From Voacanga thouarsii (Eukaryota; Streptophyta; Magnoliopsida; Gentianales; Apocynaceae), in assembly GCA_026120185.1 (NCBI GenBank), contig JANUWF010002057.1:310001-374000 (forward strand): DNA of 64,000 nt, written 5' to 3'. Positions within the stretch are counted from its first letter, which is position 1. Each line of letters starts with the position of its first letter. A model generated the notes under the pieces. The model was not told where the DNA came from and made no database searches. It was given only the letters and a program-made list of their open reading frames with translations. Both the position numbers and the translations under genes were made by a program. Shown here in pieces: positions 55,280 to 64,000 of this stretch.

Positions 55280-56076
55280 ATGTCTGGTTCAGTCCTTTGT
55301 TCATTACTCTTAAGGAGAATAAGTTAATTGGACAAAACTACGTGGACTGAAAAAGGAATATGAATATAGTACTCATTATGGAGGAGTACAAGTATGTTCT
55401 GACTGACCCCTATCCTGAAATTGAGAAAGATTCTACGAACCAGGAACGTGAGGCGGAGAAGGCATAGAGGAAAGCCGATGATATGGCTCGATACTACATG
55501 TTGGCTTCCATATCCAATGTTCTTTATTCTAAGCATGAGAACATACCTATTACGTACGATATTGATGTTTCGTTGCGCACTATGTTTGCTGACAAGAGTC
55601 AGCCCGTAAGGCAAGAAGCTCTTAAAGTAATCATGAACAATAGAATGGCTGAGAGGGCATCGATTTGCAAACATATGCTCAAAATGATTACCCACTTTAA
55701 AAAGGCTAAGGTCCTAGGAATAACAATCGATCCCAAGAGCCAAATTGATATGGTTCTTGAGACTTTGTCAAAATCGTACTCTCAATTTAAGTTAAATTAT
55801 AATATGAACAAGTTGAGTATGTCTTTGCTAGAGTTGATGAAAGAACTTCAAGCTGCAGAAAAAATTATGAAGTCTGACTTAAAGATTTTGATTACTCATT
55901 CTAGTTCATTTTCTAGAATTGGGCATAAGCCCAAAAAGTTCAAAAAGAAGAAGGCCCAGAACAATGCAGAGACCCAGCCCAAGGCATCCAAATCTGGTCC
56001 ATCTAAGCCCAATGACAAGCCCAAGGCCAAATGTTTCAAATGTGGTAAGAAGGGCCATTTCAAAAAGATTGTTTGA
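55280..56076 (+). pseudogene. Copia element B gag
   Basis: Start MSGSVLCSLL, then after a frame change NKLIGQNYVD and NIVLIMEEYKYVLTDPYPE. From 55483 the frame is open: SLRTMFADKS, LKMITHFKKAKVLGITIDP, FKLNYNMNKLSMSLLELMKE and a Lys/Pro-rich linker to the zinc knuckle CFKCGKKGHFKK, whose last Cys is lost just before the stop. It formed the particle and bound RNA in the intact family. Confidence 0.85.
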
Positions 56077-57700
56077 ACTTCTTGGCCAAGTCCTCCTCAA
56101 GTATTGCTCTTTACTTAGAGTCTATTTTAATAGTTGGACCATCATCCATTTGGATTGTTGATTCTGGAGTTACTGACCATATTTGTAACTACTTACAGGG
56201 GTTCAAAAAGATAAGGCAACTCAGTAGAAGAGAGCATGGACTTAGACTGGGCGATGGAGCACAAGTGTGGGCTCAAGCAATGAGAGACATAGAGCTATTA
56301 TTTGATTGTAACAGGGTTTTAATTTTAAAAAATATTTTATATGTTTCTAGCTTTAAACAGAATTTGGTTTTAGTTTCTAAATTGATTAATCTAAGATATT
56401 CTGTTTCTTTTCATTTTGGTATTTTAATCAGTAGAAATGAAAATATTATTTATTCTGAAAATATGTATGGGAATCTTTTCTATATTAATACTATTAATTG
56501 TCAAATAAATAATACTCAAACGGAACCTAATAATAAGAAGAGAAAGGCCACATTAAACAACTCTTATTTATGGCACTTGAGATTAAGACATATAAATCAT
56601 AATCGAATTCAGAGGTTAATCCAAAAGGGATCTTTAGACTCATTGGAATTGGGAGAATGGCCTCTGTGTGAATTTTGTGTTAAGGGTAAAATGACCAAAA
56701 AGTCCTTTACTGAAAAGGCGGAAAGGGCCAAAGAAATACTAAAGTTAGTTCATACTGATATTTGTGGTCTTATGTCTTTACCAATTAGATGAGGTTATAA
56801 TTACTTAATCATGTTCACAAATGATCACTCGTGTTTTAGTTATGTTCCCTTGATAAGGCGTAAGTCTAATTCCTTTGATATATTTAAGGAGTTTAAGGCT
56901 GAGGTTGAGCGCCAAACAAGTAGACTAATCAAAAAGTTAAGATCAGATCATAGTGGAGAATATTTTCTTGGTGAATTCAATGACTACTTGTCACATTAGG
57001 GCATAGTTCTCAACTAACTGCACCTGGGACTCTCTAACAAAACAGAGTAGTTGAGAGAAGAAATAAATCTTTGATAGAAATGGTTAGGAACATGATGAGC
57101 CATGCAGCTCTTCCTATTTCTTTTTGGGGATATGCTCTGAAAATAGTAGCATATATTCTGAACTTGGTACCTTCTGAGTCAATGCTTAGGACACTTTATG
57201 AGATGTGAATTGGACGAAAACCCAGTATGAATAATCTCAAGGTATAGGGTTGTCTAACTTATGTACTGACTAAAGGAAGTAAGCTTGACCTAATATTAGA
57301 ATTGTGTTATTTTGTAAGGCATCTAAAAGGAACAAGAAGTGGATACTTTTATTATCCTTAAGAGCAAAATGTACTTATAAGTACCCATACTAAGTACTTG
57401 GAAGCTGAACAAAGTGTATCTACTAAGGTTTTGAGTAATGTGAAATTAGAAGAGAAGTTGATTGACACCTCAACTTCTAGCACCCCGATTGAGGAATCAA
57501 AAGAGACACAACCAGATGTTCTCATACAGACTGAGTCGCGTCGTAGTGGAAGGATATCTAGGGTTCTTGAGAGATGAAGTGGAGAGGCCTTTGAAGTCGT
57601 CTTCGACTATCATGAACAAGATATTGCTAGATACGATGAGGCTATTGTTGATATTGATATTGATGCGGACAAATGGCAAACTGCAATGAATGTTGAGATT
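56073..57700 (+). pseudogene. Copia element B pol part 1: protease and integrase
   Basis: Protease: SIWIVDSGVTDHIC. The GAG pre-integrase and HHCC region follow (YLWHLRLRHINHNR, CEFCVKGKM), then the integrase core (LVHTDICGLM, MFTNDHSCFSYV, KLRSDHSGEYF, and after a frameshift VVERRNKSLIEMVRNMM). The C-terminal part runs with several TAG and TGA codons to ATADKWQ-type sequence (DADKWQTAMNVEI) at 57700, where the inverted solo LTR begins. Confidence 0.85.
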
Positions 57701-59638
57701 AAGTCTGAAGTGAGAAAAAACACAGAACCATGCATGCACGGCCAAATAGAGGCTGAAAATAAAAGCACATAACACAGCGGAAGCGAGAATATAATACCTC
57801 TATGCTTTATGGTTTTCTTTGGCTGTGGAGAAACCGACTGGACCATGGGAATAGCTACTTCACTTGTTGATGCCTCCGGTTGAAAACCTGCAATCCACCT
57901 ACTTCATCTCGTTTGTATGAACACCGAAGCTTCTTGTGAACTTAGAATATTCCACTGCCTAATGCTCGTTGGTGATACAATTTGGGCAAGAAAAATAAGA
58001 TCTAGTCTTTCTTGGATCACTTCTATGAATTAACAGAACCAAGAAGAACACCAAGAAGGAAAAACAAGAGAGATAAAAAAATAGAAAGCTTTCTCTGGCG
58101 GGTTTTTTTTTTCAGACGTGTGTATTTGTTGGCTTTCAAATAATACATCGCTTCTTACCTAATAATATAATACCGTGGTTTTGATATTTCAAAACACTTG
58201 AAAGTTATTAACAGAAGAGGTTTGGCTTAATCTAAATTCTTCTATTCTATGAATAAAAAAAAAAAAAAATCCTTTGTTCCAAACTATTAGGCCATAATTA
58301 TTTTTCTTAGACCCAATGAGCCCAAAATAGTAAATATTAATTATTTATTTCTAGGCTTATAAAATTAACTCAATAAATAATTAATGAGGTTATAAAATTA
58401 ACTCAATAAATAATTAATGAGCCTAAATAAATCAAAATAATTATTTAAGCCTTTTTATCTAGTTCAGGTCTAGGTTAATTTTTCTAACTATTTAATCTGG
58501 GTTTAGGCTCTAAAGAATTAATTAACCAATTAAATCAGATAATAAATTTAATTTAATTTCTCTCGTTCTTTTAGTTTATTCTACTCTAATAATAAATTAA
58601 ACTTCCTGAATAAAATAAAATCTTTTTTAACTGAGACCATTTCATCTATCCAAAGTTAATTAGGACTTACGGGTTATTCTGATGATAAAAAAAACACACC
58701 ACGTTAGCTACTAAAATGATCAAAATATCCCTACTATATAAATAACTGTATTTTATATTTTAAATATTTTCTAATATCACTATAAGGAAATGTTGACCCC
58801 AAGGATAATCCTGTGTTAGTTATGTCTTCGACCTACATGTGAAATAATTAAAATACCCTTCTACACATCACAATGCATTTAGAGAGGAAAAAAAATACTA
58901 ACACCTCTCTAAAAGACATCTACCATCCTTAGGCTTTTCAGAATATTTTCGCTTTCCAAGGGAGCTACCCTAAAGCAAATATCCAAGTCATGTTTCCCAA
59001 GGCTCTAGATAATTAGATCATTCAAACAACCACAAGGAGTGATATAGTATAGAAACTATCTTGTACTAGTCTATCTTAACTAATTTGTCACAGATACCTA
59101 ACAAAGAAGTATGTTGGTTCTACAAAATAACCTCAACTATAGTACATCAAAGCATAAGCTTCCAACTTCGTTAGACCACCAACTCATACTCAAACTGTAG
59201 AGTACAAGTTCACGTTGTAGCGGTAGTAGTTTATATTTCTACCACATAGTACTTTTAGAAACCACTACTGCAGGTCTAGTTCTACGTATTCGAAATATGC
59301 TTGTGTTATGAAAAGAGAAGACTACTCATTGGCTAAAAGTAAGCTATTCCCTATTTAAAATTCATAATACAATAACCATACCATGATGAGATTCTCATTC
59401 TCATCATTCGGTTAAGAATAATAGTTTATGTGTTAAATAACATATAGTCCATATCTTACTGTGAAAGACCTCCATTCACACGAACCATTTACTTAAATAC
59501 CATGGATCTTTTCTAATGAAATTGTACACAAAAGTAAAGAAGAATTTACATATAATTTCTGAGAATAGAACTTTTATTGATTCAAATCAAAATTACATCA
59601 AAAACCTAATCTAAGATGGTATACATCCCAATAGAGTC
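57701..59638 (-). mobile_element. inverted solo LTR of a related Copia family inside element B
   Basis: A 1928-bp sequence (57706-59633) interrupts the RT of element B within the Glu-Ser codons before the MYLNQ sequence. Its ends are TG at left and TA (from CA) at right. The flanks AAGTC (57701-57705) and GAGTC (59634-59638) form a 5-bp duplication with one change. It has no coding capacity; its minus strand aligns with the 3' LTR of element B (for example the GATATTTTGATCATTTTA block), so it is a solo LTR of a related family left by LTR-LTR recombination. Confidence 0.85.
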
Positions 59639-59971
59639 TATGTACCTCAATCAATTTTAGGATCTTGTCACTGCACCTGAAGGGATTAAACTCATAGGGT
59701 GTAAGTGGGTCCATATCTTACTATGAAATATCTCAATTCATATGAATCATTTACTTAAATACTATGGGTCTTTTCTAATGAAATTATACACAAAAGTAAA
59801 AAAGAATTCACAAATAATTTCTGAGAATACAACTTTTATTAATACAAATCAAAATTACACCAGAAACCTAGTCTAAGATGGCATACATCCAAACAGAGTG
59901 TATGTACCTCAATTAAGTTTGGGATCTTGTCACTGCATCTGAAAGGATTAAACCCAAAGGGTGCAAGTGGG
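59448..59971 (+). repeat. 262-bp tandem duplication across the LTR/RT junction
   Basis: The unit 59448-59709 repeats as 59710-59971 at a period of 262 bp with roughly 10 percent divergence. Each unit contains the last part of the solo LTR plus the RT codons TAPEGIKLIGCKWV or their equivalent. The duplication therefore occurred after the LTR insertion. Confidence 0.9.
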
Positions 59972-61100
59972 TATACAAGAGAAAAAAAGATGCGGATGGA
60001 AAGATGGAAACTTTTAAAGTAAGGTTGGTTGCAAAAGGTTATACTTAGAAAGAAGCGATTGATTATAAGGATACTTTTTCACCTATTACGATGCTTAAGT
60101 CCATACGTATTCTCTTAACCATCGCATGTCACTATGACTATGAGATATGGTAAATGGATGTCAAACAGCCTTTCTTAATGGCTATCTTAGCGAAGCCATC
60201 TATATGTCCTAGCCTGAAGGCTTTGTTGCGAAATGTCAAGAATATATGGTTTGCAAGTTTAAGAGGTCCATTTATAGACTTAAGCAAGCATCACGAGCAT
60301 ATACCATACGTTTTGATGAGACTGTGAAGTCTTATGGGTTCATACAAAACATGGATGAACCATGTGTATATAGAAAGTCAGATGGGAATAATGTATCATT
60401 TATGGTACTTTAAGTAGAAGACATTTTACTCATTAGAAATAATGTAGAGATATTGTCATCTATAAATGTTTAGCTATCAAGCCAATTTAGCATAAAGGAT
60501 ATGGGAGAGGCTAGCTACATTCTTAGTATTGAGCTTCTTAGAGATAGGAAGTAAAAAATGTTAGTCTTATCCCAATCAGTTTATATTGATAAGATACTAG
60601 CTAGGTTTAGTATGGATCAATGCAAAGAGGTAATCATATCTTTTAGGTATGGATTGACTTTATCTTCCAAGCAGTTTCCTAGGACACAGAAAGAAAAAGA
60701 GAGGATGAATATGATTCTCTATGCCTTGGTAGTGAGAAGTCTCATGTATGCCATGCTTTGTACTAGACCGGATATCTGTTTTGCAATAGGCATGGTTAGC
60801 ATGTATCAGTCAATTCTTAGGAAAGAACATTGGCAAGCTGTAAAGCATATACTCAAGTATCTAAAAGGAATAGGAGATTATATGCTAGTTTACAGAGTTG
60901 ATGACTTAGTTCCTACCGGTTACACGGACTCAGATTTTCAGGCAGGTAAATATGAAAGAAAATCCACTAGTGAATATGTCTTCAATTTGTCTGGAGGGGC
61001 TATTTCATGGAGGAATGTCAAACAATCTTGCATTACTAATTCTACCATGGCAGCTGAGTGTATGGTAGCTTCAAAAGCTTCTAAAGAAGTGGTTTGACTC
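59639..61100 (+). pseudogene. Copia element B pol part 2: reverse transcriptase and RNase H
   Basis: RT resumes with SMYLNQF, stop, DLVTAPEGIK, then CKWVYKRKKDADGK, VRLVAKGYT and MLKSIRILLTIA. The catalytic YVDD is destroyed: the site reads stop-V-E-D (near 60413). RNase H is better preserved in the ORF 60558-61097 (RPDICFAIGMVS, LKYLKGIGDYMLVY, GYTDSDFQAGKYERKSTSEY, GGAISWRNVKQSC). It cannot make an active enzyme. Confidence 0.87.
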
Positions 61101-61398
61101 CCGAAATTCCTCACAGAATTTAGAGTTGTGTCACACATGGATAGGCCTATAACAATATATTGTAGCAATTTTGGAGGTGTGTCATAATGTAAGGAGCCAA
61201 GAAACCATAGGAAGGGCAAGCATATTAAAAGGAAGTATTGATCCGGGAGTTCATCCAGAAATAGGAGATAGTGGTTGATTAAATTTCCTCAACAAACAAT
61301 TTGGCGGACTCATTTACCAAGCATTTAATGGAGAAGGTGTTCAAAAGACACTTGGACGTCATAAGAGTAGGCACATACGGACTATTATAGTCCATTTA

Positions 61399-62390
61399 GT
61401 ATAAGTTGGAGATTGTTAAAATATATGCCCAAAATGTACTATGTATTTCTATATTTTAGAAATTAATAAAAGTTTCATTCATTAATAATTGTTTGTTTAC
61501 ATATATTAGCACAATAAAAGTCTAAGTCTGTTAGTAAGTGATCTACGTGATTGGGTCGGGTTTTCACAGTAGGGTGTAGATTATGGGCTACTAACACATG
61601 AGCGGGAAAAAAATTTTTTCTTGATCGATTGATGAAGCTAGACACTTTATCAAGATTTAGATAAATACACTATGGTTTTTAAATGGGGAATGGTTTACCT
61701 TTAACCAGTGAGTAGCACTATTTTTCTATCTTAATGACGGGTGTTACGTAGAGGGGTATTTTCATCATTACACCTATAAGTTGAGGAAATTGTACTTACA
61801 ATATTTTTCTCGGGGTCAATATTTTCATATAGTGATAAATGAAATATTTAAAATGGTTAAAATACAATTATTTGTTAGTAGGGATATTTTGATCATTTTA
61901 ATAGCCAAGAATAATATGTCTTTTGATCTTCATAGTAGCTCAAATAATTTTAGTAAATGTATTTACTATATGGGCTTATTGGGTGAATTTATTATTGAAA
62001 GAATTATTCTAGGAGTCTAATTATTTGTTTATTTGGGTTAGAATAATTAATTAGGCCAATTTAATTAATTAATTATCTTAGATAATTTTTATATTAGACC
62101 CAAGTAGTTTAATTAATTAATAAAAGAGCTAATTTTGTTAATTATCTTGGGTAATTTTAATATTGAGCCCAAGTGTATTAATTAATTAATAAGGAAACTA
62201 TTTAATTAGTTAGTAGACTAATTAGGTGGACATAGCCATCAGGGTTTTGATGGAAATAGCCATGTAAAAGAAGAAAAAGGAAAAGAGGAATAAGGAAACA
62301 AAGAAATATTGGTGATTATTTTGTTTTTAAAAAGAAAAAGTAAAGCTAATAATTAAAAAGGGATTTTTGTGTGTCATTAATGTTGATCGA
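61399..62390 (+). repeat. 3' polypurine tract and 3' LTR of Copia element B
   Basis: GTATAAGTTGGAGAT precedes the LTR start TGTTAAAATATATGCCC at 61414. The LTR runs without coding content to roughly 62390; its right end is obscured by the next Copia element. It shares blocks with the inverted solo LTR at 57706-59633. Confidence 0.75.
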
Positions 62391-62413
62391 AAATTACACA
62401 AAAAAATATAAGG

Positions 62414-62712
62414 TGTTGTGAATTTGATTCAAAATAGAATCAATAAAGATAAAACTGTAAAGTAAAGATATTAGAAGAGGAGAGAAAAGAGAGAATCGTT
62501 TAGATACGATTTTATTGATTCATTTGTTTACATATGACCCTTATTTATATAGGTTTGATACAGAATATGAAAGGTTAAAAAATAAATTTAATAACCTTAA
62601 AAAATGAAGAATCACAGTATATGCAGAGTCACAGTAAACGAACAGTTACATTATCTTCAAGATAAATGTATAGATTGAAAAAAATGAACAGCCACTTAAT
62701 ATTTTCATAACA
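62414..62712 (-). repeat. 3' LTR of Copia element C
   Basis: A 299-bp sequence with TG...CA ends on the minus strand, a TATATAAATA promoter-like box near 62556 and the purine tract directly before it. Confidence 0.85.
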
Positions 62713-62938
62713 CTCCCCATTGGATGTTCATTTTTAACCACTTTGAAAAATGTCTCGTTAAAAACCTTCATAGGGAAAACCCTATGGGACAAAAACCTAG
62801 TGAAGGAAAAGAGTACACTTTCTGTTCTAGAGGGAATACTGCCTCATTAAAAACCTGACTAAGAAAAAACTCAGTAGGAAAAAATCTTAGTTAGGAAAAA
62901 AGAGTACAGTATACATACTCCCCCTCTTAATAATATCT

Positions 62939-63362
62939 TCAAGATGCCTTTATATCTTTCAACAGACGCATTCTAATTCTATGTACTAATTTTTCAAATG
63001 AAGCAGTCGACAATGCCTTAGTGAGTATATCTGTCAGATTATCACATGATCGAATCTGTTGCACATCAATTTCACCTCTCTTCTGGAGTTCGTGAGTAAA
63101 GAAAAATTTTGGTAAAATATGTTTTGTCCTATCTCCTTTAATATATCCACCTCTTAATTGAGCTATACAAACTGCATTATTTTCATAAAGAGGTATTGGA
63201 ATTTCCTTTTCAAAAGGTAATCCACATTTTTTTCGGATATAATGGATCATTGATTTCAACCACACACATTCTCGGCTTGCTTCGTGAATAGCTATAATTT
63301 CAGCATAATTAGAAGAAATAGTTGCTATAGATTGTTTTGTAGAGCGCTATGATATAGCAGTA
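62939..63362 (-). pseudogene. Copia element C pol C-terminus (RNase H)
   Basis: From 63362 on the minus strand: TAIS, TAG in place of Trp, RSTKQSIATISSNYAEII, then the open frame to 62939 (CVWLKSMIHYIRKKCG, LYENNAVCIAQ, GDRTKHILPKFFFTHELQK, VQQIRSCDNLTDILTKAL). This is the conserved Copia pol end. The upstream part (FTCG before GTAIS) continues beyond the hAT MITE at 63982-64000. Confidence 0.87.
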
Positions 63363-63989
63363 CCACCATATAGAGCTGTATTCGAACACGAACGAACCGA
63401 GCATCACATTTTCGAGCTCGAGTTCGAATATAATCGAACGTTGTTCGAGTTCGTTCGTTTATTATTCGAGCTCGAGTTCGTGTTCGAGTTCGTTCGATTA
63501 TTGTTTGATAATGTTCGAGTTCGTTTAAGTTCGAGTTCGAAAAACTCGATTAACGTTCGAGTTCGAATTGTTCGAGTTCGTTTATTTTATATTTTTTATT
63601 TTAAAATTTATAAAAATAATAATTCAAATTTTAATTAAAAATAATTGAATATTATAATATTAAATAAAATATATAATAATATTATTAATATTAATATTAA
63701 TATTATAATTATAATTATAATATAAGATTTATTCTTAATAAATCTTAATATTATAAAATATAAATAAAATAATTAATAAAATATAATTAATTTAAATATA
63801 TATATAATATATTCGCGAACGTTCGAATATGTTCGTGAACATGTTCGAGTTCGTTCGTTTATTATTCGAGTTCGAGTTTGTGTTCGAGTTCGTTCGTTTA
63901 TTAAACAAACGAGCCTTATTCGAACACGAACGAGCTCGAACGAATTTTTGTTCATGAACGTTCGGTTCGTTTACAGCTCTACCACCACA
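63363..63989. mobile_element. hAT-type MITE with TTCGAG subterminal repeats
   Basis: A 611-bp element (63371-63981) has terminal inverted repeats TAGAGCTGTA / TACAGCTCTA. Its 8-bp flanks CCACCATA (63363-63370) and CCACCACA (63982-63989) differ at one base. Both ends are packed with GTTCGAG/CTCGAAC-type motifs, while the centre (63590-63810) is almost pure AT. It has no coding capacity. It inserted into the Gly-Gly-Thr codons of element C RNase H. Confidence 0.88.
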
Positions 63990-64000
63990 TGTAAATAAAT

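Larger units (their letters stand above)
53330..62413 (+). mobile_element. Ty1-Copia element B, heavily decayed, with nested insertions
   Basis: Order: 5' LTR end (about 53677), primer site, 1.6-kb leader, gag (55280), pol in two pieces (56073-57700 and 59639-61100), purine tract and 3' LTR (61414 on). It is interrupted in RT by an inverted solo LTR (57706-59633) and a tandem duplication. The 3' LTR is cut at or before 62413 by a third Copia element. The left end is an estimate. Stops and frameshifts occur throughout. Confidence 0.82.
62414..64000 (-). mobile_element. Ty1-Copia element C, 3' end only, minus orientation
   Basis: On the minus strand: the end of pol with RNase H (from the right edge to 62939), a purine tract CCAATGGGGAG (62723-62713), and a 299-bp 3' LTR (62712-62414, TGTTATGAAAATATT to TTCACAACA). 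The rest of the element lies beyond the window. It is interrupted by a hAT MITE at 63371-63981. Confidence 0.9.

Noticed and set aside
56073..61100. Any viral or toxin gene
   Set aside because: All reverse-transcriptase-bearing regions carry LTR retrotransposon or LINE domain orders; no envelope, movement protein or toxin sequence was seen.
63400..63960. CRISPR-like or satellite array of TTCGAG repeats
   Set aside because: The motifs are irregularly spaced and inverted at the two ends of an element with hAT termini and an 8-bp duplication.

Overview
The window is nuclear DNA of a flowering plant, most likely a eudicot. The evidence is a class I cytosolic small heat-shock protein gene with plant-type heat-shock elements, exons of a plant-type PP2C phosphatase, AT-rich spacers, and a dense set of plant transposon families (Tekay- and Reina-like chromoviruses, several Copia families, L1 LINEs, hAT, mariner, MULE-like, Tourist- and Stowaway-type MITEs). 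I cannot name the species. Only one gene looks intact: the sHSP at 12842-13315. Nearly everything else is transposon-derived or broken.

Layout. 1-1286: two PP2C exons with no 3' end in view. 1287-9976: a full-length Tekay/Del-like Gypsy element on the minus strand (1.8-kb LTRs, TSD GGTAC, iMet-type PBS, chromodomain) with frameshifts. 9982-12500: spacer with a CACTA-like remnant and a possible minus-strand first exon. 12589-13400: sHSP copy 1 with two heat-shock elements and a TATA box. 13559-18020: duplicated flank, an unrecognised broken coding-like segment, an inverted LTR fragment and a Tourist-like MITE. 18254-20200: a dead mariner-like element. 20890-28530: sHSP copy 2, split at codon 52 by a 4.75-kb Reina-like retrotransposon and carrying a LINE with a perfect 14-bp TSD in its 3' flank. 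29240-31020: an L1 remnant. 31650-36163: sHSP copy 3, a pseudogene with a replaced middle, a nonsense codon and a hAT transposon (perfect 8-bp TSD) near its 3' end.

36173-38765: a hAT-related remnant and a poly(A)-tailed retroelement. 38766-44465: two Copia copies of one family joined tail to tail. 44837-46771: a MULE-like non-autonomous element with about 420-bp inverted repeats and a nested mariner MITE. 46860-52797: a long LTR, PBS and decayed gag of another Gypsy family; its LTR relative lies inverted at 14794-16980. 53300-62413: a decayed Copia element interrupted by an inverted 1.9-kb solo LTR and a 262-bp tandem duplication across the junction. 62414-64000: the 3' end of another Copia element on the minus strand, itself hit by a hAT MITE.

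The genes do not form a pathway. The main story is an sHSP gene tandemly triplicated on the plus strand; two of the three copies were destroyed independently by different transposon classes. I found no operon, CRISPR array, phage or clearly novel molecular system. The best leads are the exact insertion histories, the tail-to-tail Copia chimera, the MULE-like long inverted repeat and one unidentified coding-like segment.
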